DNA of 17,637 nucleotides from Flavobacteriaceae bacterium (GCA_015493405.1 WGDF01000186.1:1-17637); one strand, 5' to 3'. Shown: positions 1-7,664, counted from the stretch's first letter. The notes: a model not told the origin generated them from the sequence alone. Program-made: numbers and translations.

Positions 1-903
1 GGCGACGGTATAGGAATGGCCTACCGTGCCAAAGCCCGCTTAACGGATATGGAATTTATCCAATTTCATCCCACGGCTCTTTATAATCCGGGTGAAAGTC
101 CCGCTTTTTTGATTTCGGAAGCCGTTCGAGGATTCGGGGCCTATCTACGAAATGATAAAGGCGAACGTTTTATGAAAAAATATGATAAGCGTTTGGAATT
201 AGCACCTCGCGATATCGTGGCTAGAGCTATTGATACGGAAATGAAATTACAAGGGAGTAAAAATGTTTATCTGGATGTTACTCATTTAGATTACAATGCT
301 TTTATCAAACATTTTCCTAATATTACAAAAAAATGTGCTAGTTTGAATATAGACATTCGGAAAGATTATATTCCTGTTGCACCGGCAGCTCATTATATGA
401 TGGGAGGTGTGGTTGTTGATAAAAAAGCCCGAACTTCTATCAAAAATTTATATGCCAGCGGTGAAGTCAGTCGCACCGGATTGCATGGCGCCAATCGATT
501 GGCATCCAACTCACTTTTAGAAGCTTTGGTCTATTCTCATAATGCCGTAAATGACATCGCTCAAAATTATGACGAAAATTACAAACTACCCTCCATTCCT
601 CAATGGATTGATACCAGTACTGACCGGACTATGGAGAAAATTCTCATCACCCACGACCGAAATGAAGTCAAAACTATTATGAGTAACTATGTCGGGATTG
701 TGCGGTCAAATGAACGCTTATTACGGGCTTTGCGCCGTTTGTATGTATTATATCAAGATAATAAACGCTTATATGATCATGCTGAAATCAGTACGGATTT
801 ATTAGAATTGCGAAATTTGATTACCACGGCTTACCTCATTGTGGAATTCTCAAGAAAAAGAACTGAAAATAAAGGCGGATTTTATAGTAAAGATTTTAAC
901 TAG
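1..903 (+). CDS. nadB: L-aspartate oxidase, C-terminal part (5' end outside window)
   Basis: L-aspartate oxidase is the FAD enzyme that oxidises L-aspartate to iminoaspartate, the first step of de novo NAD synthesis in the cytoplasm; iminoaspartate passes to quinolinate synthase NadA. The frame is open from base 1, so the gene is cut by the left edge; 300 residues remain of a protein usually near 520-540. Visible family signatures are MEFIQFHPTAL, the SEAVRGFGAYL segment with a substrate-region Arg, HYMMGGVVVD with the conserved His, and the FAD-binding SGEVSRTGLHGANRLASNSL segment. The helical C-terminal domain follows (RRLYVLYQDNKRLY). The same fold occurs in succinate dehydrogenase and fumarate reductase flavoproteins, but the TGLHGANRLASNSLLEALV stretch is NadB-like. 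The ATG at 16 is internal and not the true start. The gene ends at TAG, then a hairpin terminator shared with the convergent LysM gene. Confidence 0.95.
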   Translation, partial: GDGIGMAYRAKARLTDMEFIQFHPTALYNPGESPAFLISEAVRGFGAYLRNDKGERFMKKYDKRLELAPRDIVARAIDTEMKLQGSKNVYLDVTHLDYNAFIKHFPNITKKCASLNIDIRKDYIPVAPAAHYMMGGVVVDKKARTSIKNLYASGEVSRTGLHGANRLASNSLLEALVYSHNAVNDIAQNYDENYKLPSIPQWIDTSTDRTMEKILITHDRNEVKTIMSNYVGIVRSNERLLRALRRLYVLYQDNKRLYDHAEISTDLLELRNLITTAYLIVEFSRKRTENKGGFYSKDFN

Positions 904-967
904 GGCCACTGAAAAATCCTAAAGATATTAATAATCTATTTTATATATCTGAACTTTTCAGCGGGCC
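903..967. repeat. Imperfect inverted repeat just after nadB
   Basis: Bases 903-915 (GGGCCACTGAAAA) can pair with 955-967 (TTTTCAGCGGGCC) with two mismatches, enclosing about 39 AT-rich bases. It begins inside the nadB stop codon and lies upstream of the compact terminator at 977-1008. It has no U tract of its own, so it is not a simple terminator. It may be an RNA-processing or 3'-end protection hairpin, or a decayed palindromic repeat. Confidence 0.45.
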
Positions 968-976
968 TAAAATAAG

Positions 977-1008
977 AAAACTTCGATAAAAAATATCGAA
1001 GTTTTTTT
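977..1008. terminator. Bidirectional intrinsic terminator between nadB and the LysM gene
   Basis: The arms AAAACTTCGATA (977-988) and TATCGAAGTTTT (994-1005) pair perfectly around a 5-base A loop, followed by T residues on the + strand and preceded by A residues that become a T tract on the - strand. It lies between two convergent genes and can serve both. Confidence 0.85.
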
Positions 1009-1028
1009 GAAAGTTTATATCATTAGAC

Positions 1029-3047
1029 TTATTCAACCTTGTGCAAGCCAAGATCTGTCCCAATTTTTAAAATAATGCTACCTTGGTTAACAAAACCGGT
1101 GTTAGGCCTGTGACGGTACAAATAAACTTTGGAAGTTTGTTCGGTGCGCCCTATTTTTTGTAAACCTTCAAACAAATTATCGGCATTAGCTGCCCTGACC
1201 AATAAATCAAAAGTGGTGTCAAAACCATTAATAGCCGTAAAATCAGGCAAAGTTTGGTATCTTTTTTTGTAACTTTTAGCAAAATCAGCATCGACCAAAC
1301 GCATCATTTTTGAAGGAAAATGGTAGTTCAAATTAGCCAAAAAGACATTCATACGGTCATTGGCATCATCTTCATAAAGTTTTTTGTCATCAAGTGTGAA
1401 CAATGTGATATTTTTATGCTGATTTAGAGAATTTAAGGTCGATAAAACCGAAAAAATAAAAGAATCATCGTCAGACAATAATATAACATAATTTTCTTTA
1501 TGCCGGTCTAAGGCTTTTTTGATATCATCTGCATAAATAGAATAACCCTTTTTAGTTTTCTTACCGGCAATTTTTACCGTTGGAAAGCCAAGGCTAATCG
1601 CCAAAGTGTCTGCCAAATTTTTCTTACGGGGATCATATATAATATTAACAACTTTTCCGGCAGCATTTTCCTTGATATATTGTAACATATGATTTTCCAA
1701 ATCGGTATTTCGAGAAGTCGTTACTACTAAATTTCTAAATTTTTGCTCCCCTTTATAATGGTGCACAGCGATTGGGGTATTATCATATTCTAAAACATGA
1801 GCTACCTTTTCTATATTGTCTTTTTTAACCGGCCCTATGACAAAATCATAATCGGACAAATCGGTTACTTCTAATATTTTTCCGGTGACATAAGCTGAAG
1901 CTTGGGTATCAAAAACATCATAATGCACCTTTAAACCCAATTGTTTTAAAGAGTCTATGGCAAATTTAATACCGGAATAATAATTTAAAATTTTATCGCC
2001 GGTCAAATCTTTGCATACATCGGATGTATTAAGCATCATTGATTTTAATTTGAAAGGTAATAAAATAGCGATCCGATAAGATTTTTCCAATCTAAGACTA
2101 TCTAATAAATTAATTTTTAAAGGTTTATTAGAAGACAAGCTATCAACTTTCAAAGGTATATCCGTTTTGGTCAGCCCCTCTATTTTTTTGTCGAAATCAC
2201 TAATTTTATGTGTCGTTTCTTCACCTGTCTCGTTGGGCAACTTCGGAATTTTGATGGTTTGACCGAATTTTAATCCCTCAGCTAATTCCTCAGGATTGGC
2301 ATTTTTGATATCTTCAATGGTAACATTGTATTGTTTTGATAAACTATACAGGGTTTCTTTAGGTTGCACTTCGTGATAAAAATAATGCTTCTCATCCCGT
2401 ACCGGTTCTTGGCTCACTATAAATTTAGGAACCACAAGCTTCTGCCCTATTTTTAAGGTTTCTTCTTTGATTTCCGGATTTAAACGTTCCAATTCGTCAA
2501 TGGTTATGCCGTGATCGTAAGCTACACGCCATTTTCCTTGTTTGGGTTGCACCTCGTAATAAGTATATTTGAGTGTGTCGATAACTTTAGGCGCATTTTT
2601 ATCAACAAAAATCGGGATAATTAAAATTTGTCCTAATTTGATATCATAACCTTCGACATTATTCAATTTAACAATATCTTCTATTTTGGAATGGTATAAT
2701 TTTGATAGACTGAACAACGTTTCATTTTCACCTACGGTATGGTATTTATAATCAATGGGCTTCTCTGCTAACTTAAGAGAGTCAACTTGTTGTATATCAA
2801 TAGTTTGTTTTGGAATCAACAACTTCTGCCCTTCTGTTAGTTTGGTCCCCGAACTGAGCTCTGCATTGACCTTTATGATATCGGAAGGCGCCACTTGATA
2901 TATTTTGGCAATATCGCGTAACGTTTCTCCTTTCTGTACTTTATGAATGGTATAATTTTGAGCATTTGCCGGCAAAATCAGCACCATAAACAAGAAAATC
3001 AAGCTTATTTTAAAAATAATATGGTGTCGTTCGGAAATTTTAATCAT
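1029..3047 (-). CDS. Exported LysM-repeat protein with C-terminal periplasmic-binding-like domain
   Basis: A 672-residue secreted protein. Residues 1-30 form a signal peptide ending in ANAQ. Three clear LysM peptidoglycan-binding modules are at about 31-80, 100-146 and 224-271, each with the GETL..(I/L)(A/S)K.Y...(I/V).(D/E)I...N....L..GQ.L.IP pattern. A more divergent fourth is near 162-209, where the GETL turn has become KQGKWRVAY. From about residue 325 (RIAILLPFKL) the protein resembles type 1 periplasmic-binding proteins of the amino-acid ABC transporter or receptor family (YYSGIKFAIDSLKQLG, FVIGPVKKDNIEKVA). This combination is common in Bacteroidota and is often annotated as an amino-acid ABC transporter substrate-binding protein, although no permease or ATPase is nearby. 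A structural or cell-wall sensing role is as likely as transport. It starts 17 bases after clpS and is probably co-transcribed with it. Confidence 0.85.
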   Translation of the reverse strand: MIKISERHHIIFKISLIFLFMVLILPANAQNYTIHKVQKGETLRDIAKIYQVAPSDIIKVNAELSSGTKLTEGQKLLIPKQTIDIQQVDSLKLAEKPIDYKYHTVGENETLFSLSKLYHSKIEDIVKLNNVEGYDIKLGQILIIPIFVDKNAPKVIDTLKYTYYEVQPKQGKWRVAYDHGITIDELERLNPEIKEETLKIGQKLVVPKFIVSQEPVRDEKHYFYHEVQPKETLYSLSKQYNVTIEDIKNANPEELAEGLKFGQTIKIPKLPNETGEETTHKISDFDKKIEGLTKTDIPLKVDSLSSNKPLKINLLDSLRLEKSYRIAILLPFKLKSMMLNTSDVCKDLTGDKILNYYSGIKFAIDSLKQLGLKVHYDVFDTQASAYVTGKILEVTDLSDYDFVIGPVKKDNIEKVAHVLEYDNTPIAVHHYKGEQKFRNLVVTTSRNTDLENHMLQYIKENAAGKVVNIIYDPRKKNLADTLAISLGFPTVKIAGKKTKKGYSIYADDIKKALDRHKENYVILLSDDDSFIFSVLSTLNSLNQHKNITLFTLDDKKLYEDDANDRMNVFLANLNYHFPSKMMRLVDADFAKSYKKRYQTLPDFTAINGFDTTFDLLVRAANADNLFEGLQKIGRTEQTSKVYLYRHRPNTGFVNQGSIILKIGTDLGLHKVE

Positions 3048-3064
3048 AAAAGAATCTAAATTTG

Positions 3065-3334
3065 TTATTCAATTTCAACACTCAATCCATGTTCCAATAA
3101 GACTGAAGCTATCGGTTCCAGTTTCTTGTAGGTGCCTTTTTTTATCACACTTTTCCCTTTAAAATGTGTAATCATAGCACATTGCTCTGCTTGATGCTGT
3201 GTGTGTTTACAATAGCGCATAAGCATATCAATGACAAAATCAAAAGAATTCACATCATCATTATACAAAACCATTTTGAACAATTCAGTTTCTATTTCAT
3301 GATGTTTTTGTTCGGGTGAATGCTTCTCAGTCAT
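3065..3334 (-). CDS. clpS: ATP-dependent Clp protease adaptor ClpS
   Basis: ClpS is a small cytoplasmic adaptor that binds the N-terminal domain of ClpA-type unfoldases and delivers substrates bearing N-degron residues to ClpAP. The 89-residue length is normal. The substrate-pocket signature is present: YNDDVNSFDFVIDML (Asn25-Asp26-Asp27) and His57 in MITHFKGKSVIKKGTY, matching the NDD and His pocket residues known from E. coli ClpS. The first 18 residues are the usual flexible, charged N-terminal extension. It follows prmA after a 150-base gap and precedes the LysM gene by 17 bases; prmA next to clpS is a familiar arrangement in flavobacterial genomes. The unfoldase partner is not in this window. 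Confidence 0.95.
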   Translation of the reverse strand: MTEKHSPEQKHHEIETELFKMVLYNDDVNSFDFVIDMLMRYCKHTQHQAEQCAMITHFKGKSVIKKGTYKKLEPIASVLLEHGLSVEIE

Positions 3335-3484
3335 AACACAATATTTTAGAATTTAAAAATAAATATTTTTTTTGAATAATTGCCACGTTCATTCAAAAAC
3401 TTGAATTAAGTTATTTTTAGAGTTCTGTATCCTTTATTTAATCCTCATATTTATATCCTAAATAAACAAGGCTGACAATCGTTC
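3335..3484. other. Intergenic region between prmA and clpS
   Basis: A 150-base AT-rich gap. The only structure I see is an AT-only inverted repeat, TTTATTTA (3433-3440) with TAAATAAA (3459-3466), too weak to call a terminator. I found no TAnnTTTG promoter box on the minus strand for clpS, so transcription may read through from prmA or use a promoter I cannot recognise. Confidence 0.4.
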
Positions 3485-4312
3485 TTATTTCTGAACTGAT
3501 TTTATAAATCTTAAACCTGTCCAATTATTTTTTACCATTTCACTTTCAAATACCATACCGCAATCTTCGGCAACTTCTCGAATCAAAGGAATATCCTCGG
3601 TATAAAAACCACTTAAAACCAAATCTCCACCGTCTTTTATATTTTGAACGTATGCCGGAATATCTCGACTTAAAATATTTCGATTGATATTGGCCAAAAA
3701 TATATCAACAGCCGGCAATTGCTTAAGGGTATCAGCTGCGCCATAATAAGCCTTTATCCGGTGCATTTGATTATTTTCAAAATTTTCAAGCATATTTTCA
3801 TAGGCCCAACGGTCGTTATCAACAGCATAAATTTCATGCGCACCCAGCTGTTCCGATAAAATAGACAAAACGCCAGTTCCCGAACCCATATCAATGACTG
3901 ATTTGTTTTTAAAATCCATAGCCAACATATGTCGAATCATCAAGTAAGTCGTTTCGTGATGACCGGTTCCAAAACTCATTTTAGGATCAATGGTAATGAC
4001 AAATGGATAATCCTTTTTAGGATGGAATGATGTCTTGATATAAATTTGATCCGCAATGATTAAAGGTTTGATTTGAGCCTCCCAGCTTTTGTTCCAATTT
4101 TCCTCTTTGACTATTTTTTCCTCATAATGATAAGAAATCAACAACCCGTGCAATATGCTTTTGGGTTTGAGTGCTTGATTGGTATAGGCCAAAAAACCAT
4201 CAGCTGTCTCCACAAAACCTTCAAAGCCGGCTTGTGCCAATAAAGCAATGAAAATATCACGATTGCTTTCGGGTTGTTCCAAGTGAAAATTATATTCTTT
4301 ATAATCAGCCAT
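3485..4312 (-). CDS. prmA: Ribosomal protein L11 methyltransferase
   Basis: PrmA is a cytoplasmic SAM-dependent methyltransferase that trimethylates amino groups of ribosomal protein L11. At 275 residues it is slightly shorter than the E. coli enzyme (about 293). The N-terminal substrate-recognition part covers about residues 1-90. The Rossmann-type methyltransferase domain follows, with FGTGHHETTYLM, motif I VIDMGSGTGVLSI, the acidic loop AVDND, and LANINRNIL in place of the family's NIL(A)xxL active-site segment. The ATG at 4312 lies inside the end of the upstream membrane-protein gene, an 8-base overlap that points to translational coupling. A real start further upstream is unlikely because the N-terminus MADYKEYNFHL fits Bacteroidota PrmA. 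Confidence 0.95.
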   Translation of the reverse strand: MADYKEYNFHLEQPESNRDIFIALLAQAGFEGFVETADGFLAYTNQALKPKSILHGLLISYHYEEKIVKEENWNKSWEAQIKPLIIADQIYIKTSFHPKKDYPFVITIDPKMSFGTGHHETTYLMIRHMLAMDFKNKSVIDMGSGTGVLSILSEQLGAHEIYAVDNDRWAYENMLENFENNQMHRIKAYYGAADTLKQLPAVDIFLANINRNILSRDIPAYVQNIKDGGDLVLSGFYTEDIPLIREVAEDCGMVFESEMVKNNWTGLRFIKSVQK

Positions 4313-5510
4313 GCTGCTTGTTTTTAAAGAAAGTTAAAGACCAAATACCGATGACCATCCAAAAAGTAAAGATAAATAACAGCCAATTGAATAAATCAGA
4401 TGTTACCCCAACTTTAAACCAATTAAGTATGGCTCTGATAAAAATCAGCGTCTCCGTGATTAAAAAACCGCTGTAAAAAATATAAAAAAATGATTTTTTG
4501 AGTTTGATAAAATCCAATTCGTATGCCAAAATAAGTAAGAAAGGCGTGAAAATACCCAACATAATCAAGTGTAAATAGCCAATAATAAAATCACGGATAC
4601 CATAACTTAAATCGGCATAATACTGAAATGAACCCATAAATTGCAATACGGCTTTAAACATAAATGTCAATAAAACGACCAGCAATATTTTAAAAGAAAA
4701 ATCTGAAATAATATGTTGTAGATAATGATGATAGCGCTTTAAAATCAATAGTAGGACAAAAAATGCTGCAATTTCCGCTGATGCGCCAATCAGAGATAAA
4801 ACATTGAAAACAAGTCCGGGATGTGCCCAAAGCGTATTGGAAAAATAACCAAAAAAGACCGCTACCAACATTAATTGATACAGCCTGTTTACTTGGCTTT
4901 TTGGTAAAGTTATGTTGCGACGTTCCAACAAATATAGTGTTAAACCTATCAAAGCAAATAAAAACCAGCCATTGTATTGAAAATGCAGATAGTAAAAAAT
5001 GTCATATTTATAAAAATTGGATTGCTTTCCCAAAATTTTAATGATGGGGCCCAAAGACCAAGGACTGATACTCGATAAAATTTGCAACCAAATTCCGGCT
5101 CTAACAAAACGGTAAGTCGCCGGATATTTATCTGTATTGGTTTTATGTTTAAAAAAATAGAAATCAAATAAATAAGTCCCGATCAAAAAGAGAGATAAGA
5201 ATAATATGGAAAAGAATTTATATCCTTGAATGGGAAATGAAAAATACATCCCCACAATATTTAATATGGTAAACCAATAAATAAATTTGAAAAACTTTGT
5301 TTGAAGGCGATCCTTTAAAAATATATAGGACACAAAACTGATAAATGCGCCATGGAGCCATCCCAAAAAAGCGACATGCGAATGGGCATGCAAAAAATTA
5401 CTGTATTTAATATCCAAAGGAAAAACCGGCACCGTTCGCAAAATTAATCCTAATAAAGCGATGGCTGAAAAAAAATATAAAGCTATTTTAAATTGGGCTT
5501 TGGCATTCAT
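4305..5510 (-). CDS. Polytopic membrane protein with haem-copper-oxidase-like histidine pattern
   Basis: A very hydrophobic protein of 401 residues with about 11-12 predicted membrane helices. Histidines sit within or beside helices in HAHSHVAFLGWLHG (near residue 42), YLHFQYNGWF (near 176) and GYLHLIMLG (near 312). The H.H.H....GW, HF..NGW and LH...LG pattern resembles the helix-embedded haem and Cu ligands of subunit I of cbb3/NO-reductase-type haem-copper oxidases and related proteins. From sequence alone I cannot say whether it binds haem, and the protein is shorter than a true CcoN. I chose ATG at 5510 over the TTG at 5516 because it gives a normal start; both are in frame. Its end overlaps the prmA start by 8 bases. 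No other oxidase or reductase subunit is adjacent, so its role is unknown. Confidence 0.7.
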   Translation of the reverse strand: MNAKAQFKIALYFFSAIALLGLILRTVPVFPLDIKYSNFLHAHSHVAFLGWLHGAFISFVSYIFLKDRLQTKFFKFIYWFTILNIVGMYFSFPIQGYKFFSILFLSLFLIGTYLFDFYFFKHKTNTDKYPATYRFVRAGIWLQILSSISPWSLGPIIKILGKQSNFYKYDIFYYLHFQYNGWFLFALIGLTLYLLERRNITLPKSQVNRLYQLMLVAVFFGYFSNTLWAHPGLVFNVLSLIGASAEIAAFFVLLLILKRYHHYLQHIISDFSFKILLVVLLTFMFKAVLQFMGSFQYYADLSYGIRDFIIGYLHLIMLGIFTPFLLILAYELDFIKLKKSFFYIFYSGFLITETLIFIRAILNWFKVGVTSDLFNWLLFIFTFWMVIGIWSLTFFKNKQHG

Positions 5511-5536
5511 AAGCAAAAAATCTAAGGTAAAAATGT

Positions 5537-5562
5537 GTAGAGACGCAACGTTGCGCCTCTAC
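5537..5562. repeat. 26-bp near-perfect palindrome (GTAGAG...CTCTAC)
   Basis: The left half GTAGAGACGCAAC (5537-5549) and right half GTTGCGCCTCTAC (5550-5562) are reverse complements except at one position. The element is GC-rich against an AT-rich background and sits in the 72-base gap between the DUF1573 gene and the membrane-protein gene, both on the minus strand. From memory, similar GTAGAGACGC..GCGTCTCTAC palindromes are dispersed intergenic repeats in several bacterial genomes, so this may be a REP-like element. On the transcript it would form a strong hairpin and could attenuate or process the operon mRNA. Eleven bases of its right end (CGCCTCTACTT) recur at 15344-15354. Confidence 0.7.
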
Positions 5563-5582
5563 TTTTATAAAACTTATCCAAA

Positions 5583-6113
5583 TTATTTGGTGAGACCCAG
5601 TTTTTTCGGATCCATTTTGTTTTGCAGTATTTTATTAACCGTGTTCAATTTTTCTTTACCTTGTTTGTCTTGCGGAATATTATAAGATTTGATTTTAATC
5701 ACTTCCGTCAAATTCTTGGTATTGGCATGGATCGTAATGGTTTTAGACTGTTTACCAGGTTTGTGATGGGTATTGAATTTGACTTTAATAACATCAGAAG
5801 CACCGGGTTGAATCGGTTTTTTGGGCCAATAAGGTGTCGTGCAACCACAACTTGTTTTGACATTGGTAATTACCAATGGTACTTCTCCGGTGTTTTTAAA
5901 CCTGAAAACTGTATCTAAAATTTCCCCTTCTTTATGCGTCCCGAAGTCAATTTCACGTGTGTTAAATTCCATTTTTGGAAATTTGTTCATCTCGGCCATT
6001 TTTTCTTGTGTTTTTTTCACATTTTCATCTTTAATTTTTGAAGCCGGATTGTCATTGTTACACGCCGTTAAAAATAAAGCGGTAACCGCGAATAAAAAAA
6101 ACATTTTTTTCAT
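5583..6113 (-). CDS. DUF1573 lipoprotein (Ig-like fold)
   Basis: A 176-residue exported lipoprotein. The signal peptide ends in the lipobox LTAC with Cys18 as the lipidated residue, followed by an Asn/Asp-rich start. The DUF1573 domain spans about residues 50-140: FGTHKEGEILDTVFRFKNTG, then the hallmark NVKTSCGCTTPYW and VKVKFNTHH-like strands typical of an Ig-like/ASPM-SPD-2-Hydin-related beta sandwich. Proteins of this family are abundant in Bacteroidota and their molecular role is not established. It starts 10 bases after the nusB stop, so the two are probably co-transcribed. In many Bacteroidota this gene is followed by yajC; here the next gene is instead the polytopic membrane protein. 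The C-terminal 35 residues are polar and basic. Confidence 0.88.
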   Translation of the reverse strand: MKKMFFLFAVTALFLTACNNDNPASKIKDENVKKTQEKMAEMNKFPKMEFNTREIDFGTHKEGEILDTVFRFKNTGEVPLVITNVKTSCGCTTPYWPKKPIQPGASDVIKVKFNTHHKPGKQSKTITIHANTKNLTEVIKIKSYNIPQDKQGKEKLNTVNKILQNKMDPKKLGLTK

Positions 6114-6123
6114 AATTATTGTT

Positions 6124-7071
6124 TTAAAAATTAATACTTCCTCTTGCGTTTTTATTGAGTTTATTTTGCGCTTTTAATTCTTTGACCACTTGATGCAAAA
6201 CACCATTGATAAAAACATTACTTTTAGGTGTCGAAAATTCTTTGGCTATTTCGACATATTCATTTATGGTTACATTAGTCGGAATAGAAGGGAAAAACAA
6301 AAATTCGGCTATCGCCATTTTCATAATTAATTTATCTATTTCCGAAATACGATCATATTCCCAGTTTGGGGTCTTTCCTTCCAATAATTGTCTCAATTGT
6401 TGGTCGTTAAGAATAACTTTTCTAAAAAGATCAATCCCGTAAGCCCGATCCATTTCATCTTTAAACAATGGCGGTAAATGATCAAAGGTATCTCCTTCTT
6501 TCAATCCTGATATTGTTTTCATTACCAGCGTATTAGCTATAGCGATATCATCAGCCCATTGACTGTCATCCGCTTCAAAAGATTCGTGCAATTTGATTTC
6601 GGGGGCAATAAAATTTTTATACAATTCTAAAATAAATTCTTTATCCTCTTGAAAAGAATTCCCCGGATGTGCCATATAATTTTTATAGAATTTGGAAGCC
6701 TTGATTTTACGCCAAATATAATGAACCAATTCTTTGTCCAACACCCATTTGTCTAATCTGTATTTTTCCTTAAAAGCTTTTATAAATGCATTGTTTTCAA
6801 GCATTTGCAAAACCTTATTATGAACCAATTTATAATTAGGATTTAAGTCGGCTTCAGTCGGAAAATTCTTATGCAACCCAATCTCTATTTCTTCAGCAGC
6901 TTTCTGTTTTAAAGCGATCAACAATAATAGTTGCGTTACATAAAGCTTAAAAATATTATTAAAACTTTGGGTCAACAATTTTTCCTGATTGGGCAAATTG
7001 TCAGAGCCCGATTGTTGCATCGCAAAAGCCGCCTGCATTACCTTAGAACGTATATTCCTTCTGTTTAACAT
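6124..7071 (-). CDS. nusB: Transcription antitermination factor NusB (long Bacteroidota form)
   Basis: NusB binds boxA RNA together with ribosomal protein S10 and supports antitermination, notably of rRNA operons, in the cytoplasm. The classical NusB fold lies in the C-terminal third, about residues 190-300: RISEIDKLIMKMAIAEFLFFP, NVTINEYVEIAKEF and NVFINGVLHQVVKEL match the family core. The protein has 315 residues against about 140 in E. coli. The extra N-terminal 190 residues are helical and include MLNRRNIRSKVMQAAFAM, which resembles the start of ordinary NusB (R..AR..A.QAL), so the N-terminal region probably interrupts or duplicates helical segments as in other Bacteroidota. It is the first gene of the leftward cluster and has a recognisable promoter at 7094-7126. 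Confidence 0.93.
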   Translation of the reverse strand: MLNRRNIRSKVMQAAFAMQQSGSDNLPNQEKLLTQSFNNIFKLYVTQLLLLIALKQKAAEEIEIGLHKNFPTEADLNPNYKLVHNKVLQMLENNAFIKAFKEKYRLDKWVLDKELVHYIWRKIKASKFYKNYMAHPGNSFQEDKEFILELYKNFIAPEIKLHESFEADDSQWADDIAIANTLVMKTISGLKEGDTFDHLPPLFKDEMDRAYGIDLFRKVILNDQQLRQLLEGKTPNWEYDRISEIDKLIMKMAIAEFLFFPSIPTNVTINEYVEIAKEFSTPKSNVFINGVLHQVVKELKAQNKLNKNARGSINF

Positions 7072-7093
7072 ATGACATCATTAATATGATTTG

Positions 7094-7126
7094 CAAATTT
7101 ACTTTATAATTTGACAAAATTCCAAA
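7094..7126 (-). promoter_or_regulatory. Putative Bacteroidota-type promoter for nusB
   Basis: On the minus strand TAAATTTG (7101-7094) matches the -7 consensus TAnnTTTG exactly. A TTTG (7126-7123) lies 21 bases upstream as the -33 element, and another at 7118-7115 is only 13 bases away. The nusB ATG starts 22 bases downstream of the -7 box. Confidence 0.6.
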
Positions 7127-7136
7127 AAAATTATTT

Positions 7137-7166
7137 TTTGTTTGAATTATTTTTTTATTAGATTTG
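7137..7166 (+). promoter_or_regulatory. Putative Bacteroidota-type promoter for the PUR-like gene
   Basis: TTTG (7137-7140) and TAGATTTG (7159-7166) are separated by 18 bases and match the -33 TTTG and -7 TAnnTTTG elements used by the Bacteroidota primary sigma factor. The predicted transcript would begin near 7173, about 25 bases before the ATG at 7198. It is divergent from the nusB promoter. Confidence 0.65.
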
Positions 7167-7197
7167 TAGCATAAAAATTCTAAAAGATAGTTGGAAA

Positions 7198-7608
7198 ATG
7201 AGTGAAAAAGAATACAACAAGCCAGAAGAAATCTTCTCTAAAGTATTTAGAGCAGGTCGTAGAACTTATTTCTTTGATGTCAGAGAAACGAAAGCCGGTG
7301 ATTACTATTTGACCATCACCGAAAGCAAAAAGAATATGAATGAGGACGGAACTTTTAACTACAGAAAACACAAAATTTATCTTTATAAAGAAGATTTTGG
7401 TAAGTTTAAAGAACTTTTAAATGAGGTTACCGATTTCATTATCAAAGAAAAAGGCGAAGAAGTCATTTCCGAAAGACATCAAAAAGACTTTAAACCTGTT
7501 GAAGAAGAAGCGGCCAAAGAAAATGAAGTGGCAAAAGATGACGCCGGAAAACAAGAAGAAAATCTCTCTACTGATGATTTCACGGATGTCAGTTTTGATG
7601 ATATTTAA
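7198..7608 (+). CDS. PUR-alpha-like nucleic-acid-binding protein (DUF3276)
   Basis: A 136-residue cytoplasmic protein. Residues 1-95 match the DUF3276 family, the bacterial counterpart of the eukaryotic PUR-alpha repeat: IFSKVFRAGRRTYFFDVRETKAGDYYLTITESKK, then FNYRKHKIYLYKEDFGKFKELLNEVTDFI. These form a beta-strand-rich half with aromatic and basic residues plus a helix, known in relatives to bind single-stranded DNA and RNA. From about residue 100 the chain is a low-complexity acidic tail (EEEAAKENEVAKDDAGKQEEN, ending DDFTDVSFDDI). The gene is monocistronic, with a perfect TAnnTTTG box upstream and a strong terminator downstream. Its Lys/Arg-rich core and acidic tail suggest an abundant nucleic-acid chaperone or regulator; its targets are unknown. 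Confidence 0.88.
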   Translation: MSEKEYNKPEEIFSKVFRAGRRTYFFDVRETKAGDYYLTITESKKNMNEDGTFNYRKHKIYLYKEDFGKFKELLNEVTDFIIKEKGEEVISERHQKDFKPVEEEAAKENEVAKDDAGKQEENLSTDDFTDVSFDDI

Positions 7609-7628
7609 AATACTATGAAATACTATAA

Positions 7629-7664
7629 AAAAAGGGGTTAAACGCTGATGTTTAATCCCTTTTT
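7629..7664. terminator. Strong bidirectional terminator after the PUR-like gene
   Basis: AAAAAGGGGTTAAAC (7629-7643) pairs with GTTTAATCCCTTTTT (7650-7664) with one G-T wobble and a 6-base loop. T residues follow on the + strand and A residues precede, so it can terminate both the PUR-like gene and the convergent cytochrome gene. Confidence 0.88.

Noticed and set aside
3433-3466. AT-only inverted repeat downstream of prmA as a terminator
   Set aside because: No GC pairs and no clear T tract; random occurrence is likely in such AT-rich DNA.
4823-5167. Two roughly 72-residue frames on both strands inside the polytopic membrane-protein gene
   Set aside because: They are shadows of the long hydrophobic gene, with no start context or recognisable domain.
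5511-5516. TTG start at 5516 for the polytopic membrane protein
   Set aside because: A normal ATG two codons later (5510) is the simpler start.
5622-6177. Plus-strand frames of 98 and 112 residues opposite the DUF1573 gene
   Set aside because: Antisense to a well-supported lipoprotein gene with DUF1573 motifs; composition looks like an antisense frame.
7421-7618. 65-residue Lys-rich frame in another frame of the PUR-like gene
   Set aside because: It is a frame shift of the A-rich acidic tail region; no start signal or conserved feature.
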